DNA from: Auanema rhodensis
Taxonomy: Eukaryota; Nematoda; Chromadorea; Rhabditida; Rhabditidae
NCBI GenBank assembly: GCA_964057225.1
Contig: OZ059897.1
Coordinates: forward strand, 22,754,001-22,818,000
Length of the DNA stretch: 64,000 bases
Direction: 5' to 3'
In this document: one piece after another, positions 12,497 to 25,343 of the stretch
Position numbering within the stretch: the first letter of the stretch is position 1
Layout: every line of letters begins with the position of its first letter
The notes under the pieces: model-generated
What the model saw: the letters and a program-made list of their open reading frames with translations, nothing else
What the model was told of the DNA's origin: nothing
Databases searched by the model: none
Made by a program: the position numbers and the translations under genes

Positions 12497-13904
12497 CTTT
12501 CACGTGAAGCGAGTTACATACCAAGTGCACATCACGTGTACATTTAATTAGCATAAATTAAAGTTCACGTAAATTTCAAAGTCATGGTTACCATGAACCA
12601 ATATCAATAAAAATTTGTTTTTAGACTAATATGAACATGGGGAATCTAATTTTGAAAACCGCATCTCTTTATCTTTCACGTGAAGCGAGTTACATACCAA
12701 GTGCACATCACGTGTACATTTAATTAGCATAAATTAAAGTTCACGTAAATTTCAAAGTCATGGTTACCATGAACCAATATCAATAAAAATTTGTTTTTAG
12801 ACTAATATGGACATGGGGAATCTAAATTTGAAAACCGCATTTCTTTATCTTTCACGTGAAGCGAGTTACATACCAAGTGCACATCACGTGTACATTTAAT
12901 TAGCATAAATTAAAGTTCACGTAAAATTCAAAGTCATGGTTACCATGCACCAATATCAATAAAAATTTGTTTTTAGACTAATATGGACATGGGGAATCTA
13001 ATTTTGAAAACCGCATCTCTTTATCTTTCACGTGAAGCGAGTTACATACAAAGTGCACATCACGTGTACATTTAATTAGCATAAATTAAAGTTCACGTAA
13101 ATTTCAAAGTCATGGTTACCATGAACCAATATCAATAAAAATTTGTTTTTAGACTAATATGGACATGGGGAATCTAATTTTGAAAATCGCATCTCTTTAT
13201 CTTTCACGTGAAGCGAGTTACATACCAAGTGCACATCACGTGTACATTTAATTAGCATAAATTAAAGTTCACGTAAATTTCAAAGTCATGGTTACCATGA
13301 ACCAATATCAATAAAAATTTGTTTTTAGACTAATATGAACATGGGGAATCTAATTTTGAAAACCGCATCTCTTTATCTTTCACGTGAAGCGAGTTACATA
13401 CCAAGTGCACATCACGTGTACATTTAATTAGCATAAATTAAAGTTCACGTAAATTTCAAAGTCATGGTTACCATGAACCAATATCAATAAAAATTTGTTT
13501 TTAGACTAATATGGACATGGGGAATCTAATTTTGAAAACCGCATTTCTTTATCTTTCACGTGAAGCGAGTTACATACCAAGTGCACATCACGTGTACATT
13601 TAATTAGCATAAATTAAAGTTCACGTAAAATTCAAAGTCATGGTTACCATGCACCAATATCAATAAAAATTTGTTTTTAGACTAATATGGACATGGGGAA
13701 TCTAATTTTGAAAACCGCATCTCTTTATCTTTCACGTGAAGCGAGTTACATACCAAGTGCACATCACGTGTACATTTAATTAGCATAAATTAAAGTTCAC
13801 GTAAATTTCAAAGTCATGGTTACCATGAACCAATATCAATAAAAATTTGTTTTTAGACTAATATGGACATGGGGAATCTAATTTTGAAAACCGCATCTCT
13901 TTAT
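12497..13904 (+). repeat. Tandem 4-mer HOR (2 x 704 bp), partly diverged
   Basis: Units at 12497, 12673 and 12849 (ATGAACATGG; GCATTTCTT; GTAAAATTC) reappear in order at 13201, 13377 and 13553. The fourth units (13025, 13729) differ because 13025 carries CATACAAAG and AAATCGC. Confidence 0.75.
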
Positions 13905-14432
13905 CTTTCACGTGAAGCGAGTTACATACCAAGTGCAGATCACGTGTACATTTAATTAGCATAAATTAAAGTTCACGTAAAATTCAAAGTCATGGTTACC
14001 ATGCACCAATATCAATAAAAATTTGTTTTTAGACTAATATGGACATGGGGAATCTAATTTTGAAAACCGCATCTCTTCATCTTTCACGTGAAGCGAGTTA
14101 CATACCAAGTGCACATCACGTGTACATTTAATTAGCATAAATTAAAGTTCACGTAAATTTCAAAGTCATGGTTACCATGAACCAATATCAATAAAAATTT
14201 GTTTTTAGACTAATATGGACATGGGGAATCTAATTTTGAAAACCGCATCTCTTTATCTTTCACGTGAAGCGAGTTACATACCAAGTGCACATCACGTGTA
14301 CATTTAATTAGCATAAATTAAAGTTCACGTAAATTTCAAAGTCATGGTTACCATGAAGCAATATCAATAAAAATTTGTTTTTAGACTAATATGGATATGG
14401 GGAATCTAATTTTGAAAACCGCATCTCTTTAT

Positions 14433-15840
14433 CTTTCACGTGAAGCGAGTTACATACCAAGTGCACATCACGTGTACATTTAATTAGCATAAATTAAAGT
14501 TCACGTAAATTTCAAAGTCATGGTTACCATGAACTAATATCAATAAAAATTTGTTTTTAGACTAATATGGACATGGGAAATCTAATTTTGAAAACCGCAT
14601 CTCTTTATCTTTCACGTGAAGCGAGTTACATACCAAGTGCACATCACGTGTACATTTAATTAGCATAAATTAAAGTTCACGTAAATTTCAAAGTCATGGT
14701 TACCATGAACCAATATCAATAAAAATTTATTTTTAGACTAATATGGACATGAGGAATCTAATTTTGAAAACCGCATCTCTTTATCTTTCACGTGAAGCGA
14801 GTTACATACCAAGTGCACATCACGTGTACATTTAATTAGCATAAATTAAAGTTCACGTAAATTTCAAAGTCATGGTTACCATGAACCAATATCAATAACA
14901 ATTTGTTTTTAGACTAATATGGACATGGGGAATCTAATTTTGAAAATCGCATCTCTTTATCTTTCACGTGAAGCGAGTTACATACCAAGTGCACATCACG
15001 TGTACATTTAATTAGCATAAATTAAAGTTCACGTAAAATTCAAAGTCATGGTTACCATGAACCAATATCAATAAAAATTTGTTTTTAGACTAATGTGGAC
15101 ATGGGGAATCTAACTTTGAAAACCGCATCTCTTTATCTTTCACGTGAAGCGAGTTACATACCAAGTGCACATCACGTGTACATTTAATTAGCATAAATTA
15201 AAGTTCACGTAAATTTCAAAGTCATGGTTACCATGAACTAATATCAATAAAAATTTGTTTTTAGACTAATATGGACATGGGAAATCTAATTTTGAAAACC
15301 GCATCTCTTTATCTTTCACGTGAAGCGAGTTACATACCAAGTGCACATCACGTGTACATTTAATTAGCATAAATTAAAGTTCACGTAAATTTCAAAGTCA
15401 TGGTTACCATGAACCAATATCAATAAAAATTTATTTTTAGACTAATATGGACATGAGGAATCTAATTTTGAAAACCGCATCTCTTTATCTTTCACGTGAA
15501 GCGAGTTACATACCAAGTGCACATCACGTGTACATTTAATTAGCATAAATTAAAGTTCACGTAAATTTCAAAGTCATGGTTACCATGAACCAATATCAAT
15601 AAAAATTTGTTTTTAGACTAATATGGACATGGGGAATCTAATTTTGAAAATCGCATCTCTTTATCTTTCACGTGAAGCGAGTTACATACCAAGTGCACAT
15701 CACGTGTACATTTAATTAGCATAAATTAAAGTTCACGTAAAATTCAAAGTCATGGTTACCATGCACCAATATCAATAAAAATTTGTTTTTAGACTAATAT
15801 GGACATGGGGAATCTAATTTTGAAAACCGCATCTCTTTAT
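14433..15840 (+). repeat. Tandem 4-mer HOR (2 x 704 bp) with a hybrid fourth unit
   Basis: Units at 14433, 14609, 14785 and 14961 correspond to 15137, 15313, 15489 and 15665: C103T+GGGAAATC; G121A+ATGAGG; AAATCGC; GTAAAATTC. The fourth unit of copy one (14961) has the left half of the GTAAAATTC type and the right half of the TAATGTGG/CTAACTTT type. Confidence 0.75.
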
Positions 15841-17776
15841 CTTTCACGTGAAGCGAGTTACATACCAAGTGCACATCACGTGTACATTTAATTAGCATAA
15901 ATTAAAGTTCACGTAAATTTCAAAGTCATGGTTACCATGAACCAATATCAATAAAAATTTGTTTTTAGACTAATATGGACATGGGGAATCTAATTTTGAA
16001 AACCGCATCTCTTTATCTTTCACGTGAAGCGAGTTACATACCAAGTGCACATCACGTGTACATTTAATTAGCATAAATTAAAGTTCACGTAAATTTCAAA
16101 GTCATGGTTACCATGAACTAATATCAATAAAAATTTGTTTTTAGACTAATATGGACATGGGGAATCTAATTTTGAAAACCGCATCTCTTTATCTTTCACG
16201 TGAAGCGAGTTACATACCAAGTGCACATCACGTGTACATTTAATTAGCATAAATTAAAGTTCACGTAAATTTCAAAGTCATGGTTACCATGAACCAATAT
16301 CAATAAAAATTTGTTTTTAGACTAATATGGACATGGGGAATCTAATTTTGAAAACCGCATCTCTTTATCTTTCACGTGAAGCGAGTTACATACCAAGTGC
16401 ACATCACGTGTACATTTAATTAGCATAAATTAAAGTTCACGTAAATTTCAAAGTCATGGTTACCATGCACCAATATCAATAAAAATTTGTTTTTAGACTA
16501 ATGTGGACATGGGGAATCTAACTTTGAAAACCGCATCTCTTTATCTTTCACGTGAAGCGAGTTACATACCAAGTGCACATCACGTGTACATTTAATTAGC
16601 ATAAATTAAAGTTCACGTAAATTTCAAAGTCATGGTTACCATGAACTAATATCAATAAAAATTTGTTTTTAGACTAATATGGACATGGGAAATCTAATTT
16701 TGAAAACCGCATCTCTTTATCTTTCACGTGAAGCGAGTTACATACCAAGTGCACATCACGTGTACATTTAATTAGCATAAATTAAAGTTCACGTAAATTT
16801 CAAAGTCATGGTTACCATGAACCAATATCAATAAAAATTTATTTTTAGACTAATATGGACATGAGGAATCTAATTTTGAAAACCGCATCTCTTTATCTTT
16901 CACGTGAAGCGAGTTACATACCAAGTGCACATCACGTGTACATTTAATTAGCATAAATTAAAGTTCACGTAAATTTCAAAGTCATGGTTACCATGAACCA
17001 ATATCAATAAAAATTTGTTTTTAGACTAATATGGACATGGGGAATCTAATTTTGAAAATCGCATCTCTTTATCTTTCACGTGAAGCGAGTTACATACCAA
17101 GTGCACATCACGTGTACATTTAATTAGCATAAATTAAAGTTCACGTAAAATTCAAAGTCATGGTTACCATGCACCAATATCAATAAAAATTTGTTTTTAG
17201 ACTAATATGGACATGGGGAATCTAATTTTGTAAACCGCATCTCTTTATCTTTCACGTGAAGCGAGTTACATACCAAGTGCACATCACGTGTACATTTAAT
17301 TAGCATAAATTAAAGTTCACGTAAATTTCAAAGTCATGGTTACCATGAACCAATATCAATAAAAATTTGTTTTTAGACTAATATGGACATGGGGAATCTA
17401 ATTTTGAAAACCGCATCTCTTTATCTTTCACGTGAAGCGAGTTACATACCAAGTGCACATCACGTGTACATTTAATTAGCATAAATTAAAGTTCACGTAA
17501 ATTTCAAAGTCATGGTTACCATGAACTAATATCAATAAAAATTTGTTTTTAGACTAATATGGACATGGGGAATCTAATTTTGAAAACCGCATCTCTTTAT
17601 CTTTCACGTGAAGCGAGTTACATACCAAGTGCACATCACGTGTACATTTAATTAGCATAAATTAAAGTTCACGTAAATTTCAAAGTCATGGTTACCATGA
17701 ACCAATATCAATAAAAATTTGTTTTTAGACTAATATGGATATGGGGAATCTAATTTTGAAAACCGCATCTCTTTAT
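14961..17776 (+). repeat. Tandem 8-mer HOR (2 x 1,408 bp)
   Basis: Units 14961-16368 and 16369-17776 share the order TAATGTGG+CTAACTTT, C103T+GGGAAATC, G121A+ATGAGG, AAATCGC, GTAAAATTC, plain, C103T, plain-like. Differences: the left half of the first unit, a private TTTTGTAAACC in the unit at 17073, and C140T only in the last unit of copy two (17601). Confidence 0.78.
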
Positions 17777-19184
17777 CTTTCACGTGAAGCGAGTTACATA
17801 CCAAGTGCACATCACGTGTACATTTAATTAGCATAAATTAAAGTTCACGTAAATTTCAAAGTCATGGTTACCATGAACCAATATCAATAAAAATTTGTTT
17901 TTAGACTAATGTGGACATGGGGAATCTAACTTTGAAAACCGCATCTCTTTATCTTTCACGTGAAGCGAGTTACATACCAAGTGCACATCACGTGTACATT
18001 TAATTAGCATAAATTAAAGTTCACGTAAATTTCAAAGTCATGGTTACCATGAACCAATATCAATAAAAATTTGTTTTTAGACTAATATGGACATGGGGAA
18101 TCTAATTTTGAAAACCGCATCTCTTTATCTTTCACGTGAAGCGAGTTACATACCAAGTGCACATCACGTGTACATTTAATTAGCATAAATTAAAGTTCAC
18201 GTAAATTTCAAAGTCATGGTTACCATGAACTAATATCAATAAAAATTTGTTTTTAGACTAATATGGACATGGGGAATCTAATTTTGAAAACCGCATCTCT
18301 TTATCTTTCACGTGAAGCGAGTTACATACCAAGTGCACATCACGTGTACATTTAATTAGCATAAATTAAAGTTCACGTAAATTTCAAAGTCATGGTTACC
18401 ATGAACTAATATCAATAAAAATTTGTTTTTAGACTAATATGGACATGGGGAATCTAATTTTGAAAACCGCATCTCTTTATCTTTCACGTGAAGCGAGTTA
18501 CATACCAAGTGCACATCACGTGTACATTTAATTAGCATAAATTAAAGTTCACGTAAATTTCAAAGTCATGGTTACCATGAACCAATATCAATAAAAATTT
18601 GTTTTTAGACTAATATGGATATGGGGAATCTAATTTTGAAAACCGCATCTCTTTATCTTTCACGTGAAGCGAGTTACATACCAAGTGCACATCACGTGTA
18701 CATTTAATTAGCATAAATTAAAGTTCACGTAAATTTCAAAGTCATGGTTACCATGAACCAATATCAATAAAAATTTGTTTTTAGACTAATGTGGACATGG
18801 GGAATCTAACTTTGAAAACCGCATCTCTTTATCTTTCACGTGAAGCGAGTTACATACCAAGTGCACATCACGTGTACATTTAATTAGCATAAATTAAAGT
18901 TCACGTAAATTTCAAAGTCATGGTTACCATGAACCAATATCAATAAAAATTTGTTTTTAGACTAATATGGACATGGGGAATCTAATTTTGAAAACCGCAT
19001 CTCTTTATCTTTCACGTGAAGCGAGTTACATACCAAGTGCACATCACGTGTACATTTAATTAGCATAAATTAAAGTTCACGTAAATTTCAAAGTCATGGT
19101 TACCATGCACCAATATCAATAAAAATTTGTTTTTAGACTAATATGGACATGGGGAATCTAATTTTGAAAACCGCATCTCTTTAT
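17425..19184 (+). repeat. Tandem 5-mer HOR (2 x 880 bp)
   Basis: Units at 17425, 17601, 17777 and 17953 (C103T; C140T; TAATGTGG+CTAACTTT; plain) recur at 18305, 18481, 18657 and 18833. The fifth units differ (18129 is C103T, 19009 is C100). The same unit types recur in order at 25872-26575 and 30098-30801. Confidence 0.8.
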
Positions 19185-19536
19185 CTTTCACATGAAGCGA
19201 GTTACATACCAAGTGCACATCACGTGTACATTTAATTAGCATAAATTAAAGTTCACGTAAATTTCAAAGTCATGGTTACCATGAACCAATATCAATAAAA
19301 ATTTGTTTTTAGACTAATATGGACATGGGGAATCTAATTTTGAAAACCGCATCTCTTTATCTTTCACGTGAAGCGAGTTACATACCAAGTGCACATCACG
19401 TATACATTTAATTAGCATAAATTAAAGTTCACGTAAATTTCAAAGTCATGGTTACCATGAACCAATATCAATAAAAATTTGTTTTCAGACTAATATGGAC
19501 ATGGGGAATCTAGTTTTGAAAACCGCATCTCTTTAT

Positions 19537-19711
19537 CTTTCACGTGAAGCGAGTTACATACCAAGTGCACATCACGTGTACATTTAATTAGCATAAATTA
19601 AAATTCACGTAAATTTCAAAGTCATGGTTACCATGCACCAATATCAATAAAAATTTGTTTTAAACTAATATGGACATGGGGAATCTAATTTTGAAAACCG
19701 CATCTCTTTAT
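19537..19711 (+). repeat. 175-bp monomer (1-bp deletion in T-run), first of six
   Basis: The T-run at 122-126 is one T shorter and is followed by AAAC (TTGTTTTAAAC). The same unit also carries G67A (AAATTCAC) and C100. Identical combinations form the units at 21473-21647, 23585-23759, 35556-35730, 39075-39249 and 42242-42416, so all six descend from one deletion event and were then copied with their surroundings. In four of the six (19537, 21473, 23585, 35556) the preceding unit is the G42A+T126C+A153G type. Confidence 0.88.
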
Positions 19712-20240
19712 GTTTCACGTGAAGCGAGTTACATACCAAGTGCACATCACGTGTACATTTAATTAGCATAAATTAAAGTTCACGTAAATTTCAAAGTCAT
19801 GGTTACCATGCACCAATATCAATAAAAATTTGTTTTTAGACTAATATGGACATGGGGAATCTAATTTTAAAAAACCGCATCTCTTTATCTTTCACGTGAA
19901 GCGAGTTACATACCAAGTGCACATCACGTGTACATTTAATTAGCATAAATTAAAATTCACGTAAATTTCAAAGTCATGGTTACCATGCACCAATATCAAT
20001 AAAAATTTGTTTTTAAACTAATATGGACATGGGGAATCTAATTTTGAAAACCGCATCTCTTTATCTTTCACGTGAAGCGAGTTACATACCAAGTGCACAT
20101 CACGTGTACATTAAATTAGCATAAATAAAAGTTCACGTAAATTTCAAAGTCATGGTTACCATGAACCAATATCAATAAAAATTTGTTTTTAGACTAATAT
20201 GGACATGGGGAATCTAATTTTGAAAACCGCATCTCTTTAT
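19712..20240 (+). repeat. 529-bp three-unit cassette with a 177-bp monomer, first of six
   Basis: A 177-bp unit with CTAATTTTAAAAAACC (G158A plus one extra A) is followed by a G67A+G128A unit and then by a T49A+T63A unit. This exact trio occurs six times: 19712-20240, 22000-22528, 27280-27808, 29041-29569, 31506-32034 and 33267-33795. I did not see the 177-bp unit outside the trio, so the cassette has been amplified as one piece. The copy at 19712 has a private first base (GTTTCACGTG). Confidence 0.88.
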
Positions 20241-20944
20241 CTTTCACGTGAAGCGAGTTACATACCAAGTGCACATCACGTGTACATTTAATTAGCATAA
20301 ATTAAAGTTCACGTAAATTTCAAAGTCATGGTTACCATGCACCAATATCAATAAAAATTTGGTTTTAAACTAATATGGACATGGGGAATCCAATTTTGAA
20401 AACCGCATCTCTTTATCTTTCACGTGAAGCGAGTTACATACCAAGTGCACATCACGTGTACATTTAATTAGCATAAATTAAAGTTCACGTAAATTTCAAA
20501 GTCATGGTTACCATGAACCAATATCAATAAAAATTTGTTTTTAGACTAATATGGACATGGGGAATCTAATTTTGAAAACCGCATCTCTTTATCTTTCACG
20601 TGAAGCGAGTTACATACCAAGTGCACATCACGTGTACATTTAATTAGCATAAATTAAAGTTCACGTAAATTTCAAAGTCATGGTTACCATGCACCAATAT
20701 CAATAAAAATTTGTTTTTAAACTAATATGGACATGGGGAATCTAATTTTGAAAACCGCATCTCTTTATCTTTCACGTGAAGCGAGTTACATACCAAGTGC
20801 ACATCACGTGTACATTTAATTAGCATAAATTAAAGTTCACGTAAATTTCAAAGTCATGGTTACCATGCACCAATATCAATAAAAATTTGTTTTTAGACTA
20901 ATATGGACATGGGGAATCTAATTTTGAAAACCGCATCTCTTTAT

Positions 20945-21120
20945 CTTTCACATGAAGCGAGTTACATACCAAGTGCACATCACGTGTACATTAAATTAGC
21001 ATAAATAAAAGTTCACGTAAATTTCAAAGTCATGGTTACCATGAACCAATATCAATAAAAATTTGTTTTTAGACTAATATGGACATGGGGAATCTAATTT
21101 TGAAAACCGCATCTCTTTAT
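20945..21120 (+). repeat. Hybrid monomer: G8A left end joined to T49A/T63A type
   Basis: This unit begins like a CACATG unit but continues with TTAAATT and AAATAAAAG, which otherwise mark the third unit of the 529-bp cassette. It sits exactly where the HOR register changes from 13 to 12 units between zone C copies. It is best read as the product of unequal exchange or gene conversion with a switch point between positions 9 and 48. Confidence 0.7.
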
Positions 21121-24100
21121 CTTTCACGTGAAGCGAGTTACATACCAAGTGCACATCACGTGTACATTTAATTAGCATAAATTAAAGTTCACGTAAATTT
21201 CAAAGTCATGGTTACCATGCACCAATATCAATAAAAATTTGTTTTTAGACTAATATGGACATGGGGAATCTAATTTTGAAAACCGCATCTCTTTATCTTT
21301 CACGTGAAGCGAGTTACATACCAAGTGCACATCACGTATACATTTAATTAGCATAAATTAAAGTTCACGTAAATTTCAAAGTCATGGTTACCATGAACCA
21401 ATATCAATAAAAATTTGTTTTCAGACTAATATGGACATGGGGAATCTAGTTTTGAAAACCGCATCTCTTTATCTTTCACGTGAAGCGAGTTACATACCAA
21501 GTGCACATCACGTGTACATTTAATTAGCATAAATTAAAATTCACGTAAATTTCAAAGTCATGGTTACCATGCACCAATATCAATAAAAATTTGTTTTAAA
21601 CTAATATGGACATGGGGAATCTAATTTTGAAAACCGCATCTCTTTATCTTTCACGTGAAGCGAGTTACATACCAAGTGCACATCACGTGTACATTTAATT
21701 AGCATAAATAAAAGTTCACGTAAATTTCAAAGTCATGGTTACCATGAACCAATATCAATAAAAATTTGTTTTTAGACTAATATGGACATGGGGAATCTAA
21801 TTTTGAAAACCGCATCTCTTTATCTTTCACGTGAAGCGAGTTACATACCAAGTGCACATCACGTGTACATTTAATTAGCATAAATTAAAGTTCACTTAAA
21901 TTTCAAAGTCATGGTTACCATGCACCAATATCAATAAAAATTTGTTTTTAAACTAATATGGACATGGGGAATCTAATTTTGAAAACCGCATCTCTTTATC
22001 TTTCACGTGAAGCGAGTTACATACCAAGTGCACATCACGTGTACATTTAATTAGCATAAATTAAAGTTCACGTAAATTTCAAAGTCATGGTTACCATGCA
22101 CCAATATCAATAAAAATTTGTTTTTAGACTAATATGGACATGGGGAATCTAATTTTAAAAAACCGCATCTCTTTATCTTTCACGTGAAGCGAGTTACATA
22201 CCAAGTGCACATCACGTGTACATTTAATTAGCATAAATTAAAATTCACGTAAATTTCAAAGTCATGGTTACCATGCACCAATATCAATAAAAATTTGTTT
22301 TTAAACTAATATGGACATGGGGAATCTAATTTTGAAAACCGCATCTCTTTATCTTTCACGTGAAGCGAGTTACATACCAAGTGCACATCACGTGTACATT
22401 AAATTAGCATAAATAAAAGTTCACGTAAATTTCAAAGTCATGGTTACCATGAACCAATATCAATAAAAATTTGTTTTTAGACTAATATGGACATGGGGAA
22501 TCTAATTTTGAAAACCGCATCTCTTTATCTTTCACGTGAAGCGAGTTACATACCAAGTGCACATCACGTGTACATTTAATTAGCATAAATTAAAGTTCAC
22601 GTAAATTTCAAAGTCATGGTTACCATGCACCAATATCAATAAAAATTTGTTTTTAAACTAATATGGACATGGGGAATCCAATTTTGAAAACCGCATCTCT
22701 TTATCTTTCACGTGAAGCGAGTTACATACCAAGTGCACATCACGTGTACATTTAATTAGCATAAATTAAAGTTCACGTAAATTTCAAAGTCATGGTTACC
22801 ATGAACCAATATCAATAAAAATTTGTTTTTAGACTAATATGGACATGGGGAATCTAATTTTGAAAACCGCATCTCTTTATCTTTCACGTGAAGCGAGTTA
22901 CATACCAAGTGCACATCACGTGTACATTTAATTAGCATAAATTAAAGTTCACGTAAATTTCAAAGTCATGGTTACCATGCACCAATATCAATAAAAATTT
23001 GTTTTTAAACTAATATGGACATGGGGAATCTAATTTTGAAAACCGCATCTCTTTATCTTTCACGTGAAGCGAGTTACATACCAAGTGCACATCACGTGTA
23101 CATTTAATTAGCATAAATTAAAGTTCACGTAAATTTCAAAGTCATGGTTACCATGCACCAATATCAATAAAAATTTGTTTTTAGACTAATATGGACATGG
23201 GGAATCTAATTTTGAAAACCGCATCTCTTTATCTTTCACATGAAGCGAGTTACATACCAAGTGCACATCACGTGTACATTTAATTAGCATAAATTAAAGT
23301 TCACGTAAATTTCAAAGTCATGGTTACCATGAACCAATATCAATAAAAATTTGTTTTTAGACTAATATGGACATGGGGAATCTAATTTTGAAAACCGCAT
23401 CTCTTTATCTTTCACGTGAAGCGAGTTACATACCAAGTGCACATCACGTATACATTTAATTAGCATAAATTAAAGTTCACGTAAATTTCAAAGTCATGGT
23501 TACCATGAACCAATATCAATAAAAATTTGTTTTCAGACTAATATGGACATGGGGAATCTAGTTTTGAAAACCGCATCTCTTTATCTTTCACGTGAAGCGA
23601 GTTACATACCAAGTGCACATCACGTGTACATTTAATTAGCATAAATTAAAATTCACGTAAATTTCAAAGTCATGGTTACCATGCACCAATATCAATAAAA
23701 ATTTGTTTTAAACTAATATGGACATGGGGAATCTAATTTTGAAAACCGCATCTCTTTATCTTTCACGTGAAGCGAGTTACATACCAAGTGCACATCACGT
23801 GTACATTTAATTAGCATAAATAAAAGTTCACGTAAATTTCAAAGTCATGGTTACCATGAACCAATATCAATAAAAATTTGTTTTTAGACTAATATGGACA
23901 TGGGGAATCTAATTTTGAAAACCGCATCTCTTTATCTTTCACGTGAAGCGAGTTACATACCAAGTGCACATCACGTGTACATTTAATTAGCATAAATTAA
24001 AGTTCACGTAAATTTCAAAGTCATGGTTACCATGAACCAATATCAATAAAAATTTGTTTTTAGACTAATATGGACATGGGGAATCTAATTTTGAAAACCG

Positions 24101-25343
24101 CATCTCTTTATCTTTCACGTGAAGCGAGTTACATACCAAGTGCACATCACGTGTACATTTAATTAGCATAAATTAAAGTTCACGTAAATTTCAAAGTCAT
24201 GGTTACCATGCACCAATATCAATAAAAATTTGTTTTTAAACTAATATGGACATGGGGAATCTAATTTTGAAAACCGCATCTCTTTATCTTTCACGTGAAG
24301 CGAGTTACATACCAAGTGCACATCACGTGTACATTTAATTAGCATAAATTAAAGTTCACGTAAATTTCAAAGTCATGGTTACCATGCACCAATATCAATA
24401 AAAATTTGTTTTTAGACTAATATGGACATGGGGAATCTAATTTTGAAAACCGCATCTCTTTATCTTTCACATGAAGCGAGTTACATACCAAGTGCACATC
24501 ACGTGTACATTTAATCAGCATAAATTAAAGTTCACGTAAATTTCAAAGTCATGGTTACCATGAACCAATATCAATAAAAATTTGTTTTTAGACTAATATG
24601 GACATGGGGAATCTAATTTTGAAAACCGCATCTCTTTATCTTTCACGTGAAGCGAGTTACATACCAAGTGCACATCACGTATACATTTAATTAGCATAAA
24701 TTAAAGTTCACGTAAATTTCAAAGTCATGGTTACCATGAACCAATATCAATAAAAATTTGTTTTTAGACTAATATGGACATGGGGAATCTAATTTTGAAA
24801 ACCGAATCTCTTTATCTTTCACGTGAAGCGAGTTACATACCAAGTGCACATCACGTGTACATTTAATTAGCATAAATTAAAGTTCACGTAAATTTCAAAG
24901 TCATGGTTACCATGCACCAATATCAATAAAAATTTGTTTTTAGACTAATATGGACATGGGGAATCTAATTTTGAAAACCGAATCTTTTTATCTTTCACGT
25001 GAAGCGAGTTACATACCAAGTGCACATCACGTGTACATTTAATTAGCATAAATTAAAGTTCACGTAAATTTCAAAGTCATGGTTACCATGAACCAATATC
25101 AATAAAAATTTGTTTTCAGACTAATATGGACATGGGGAATCTAATTTTGAAAACCGCATCTCTTTATCTTTCACGTGAAGCGAGTTACATACCAAGTGCA
25201 CATCACGTGTACATTTAATTAGCATAAATTAAAGTTCACGTAAATTTCAAAGTCATGGTTACCATGAACCAATATCAATAAAAATTTGTTTTTAGACTAA
25301 TATGGACATGGGGAATCTAATTTTGAAAACCGCATCTCTTTAT

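Larger units (their letters stand above)
11969..19184 (+). repeat. Array zone B: 41 monomers with T78A / C103T / A135G lineage
   Basis: New diagnostic types replace those of zone A: T78A (GTAAAATTC) at 12849, 13553, 13905, 14961, 15665 and 17073; C103T (GAACTAAT) at 14433, 15137, 16017, 16545, 17425, 18129 and 18305; C140T (GGATATGG) at 14257, 17601 and 18481; A135G with T154C (TAATGTGG, CTAACTTT) at 14961, 16369, 17777 and 18657; G121A with G144A at 14609, 15313 and 16721; C163T (AAATCGC) at 13025, 14785, 15489 and 16897. Unit length is constant at 176 bp. Confidence 0.85.
19185..25343 (+). repeat. Array zone C: 35 monomers, first CACGTG-breaking and indel units
   Basis: From 19185 the array changes character. 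G8A (CACATG) and G42A (CACGTATAC) units appear for the first time, usually in adjacent units. G67A (AAATTCAC), T126C (GTTTTCAGAC), A153G (CTAGTTTT), T151C (AATCCAAT) and T49A/T63A types also start here, together with 175-bp and 177-bp units. Two runs of these types, starting at 19712 and 22000 (2,288 bp apart, 13 units), match for seven units, then resume 12 units apart at 21297 and 23409. The end of the zone (24640-25167) has C166A (ACCGAATC) units. Confidence 0.85.

Noticed and set aside
20065-20240. Compensatory changes T49A and T63A in the AT inverted repeat
   Set aside because: Position 49 pairs with 64 and 50 with 63, so the two changes each break a pair and do not restore one another.
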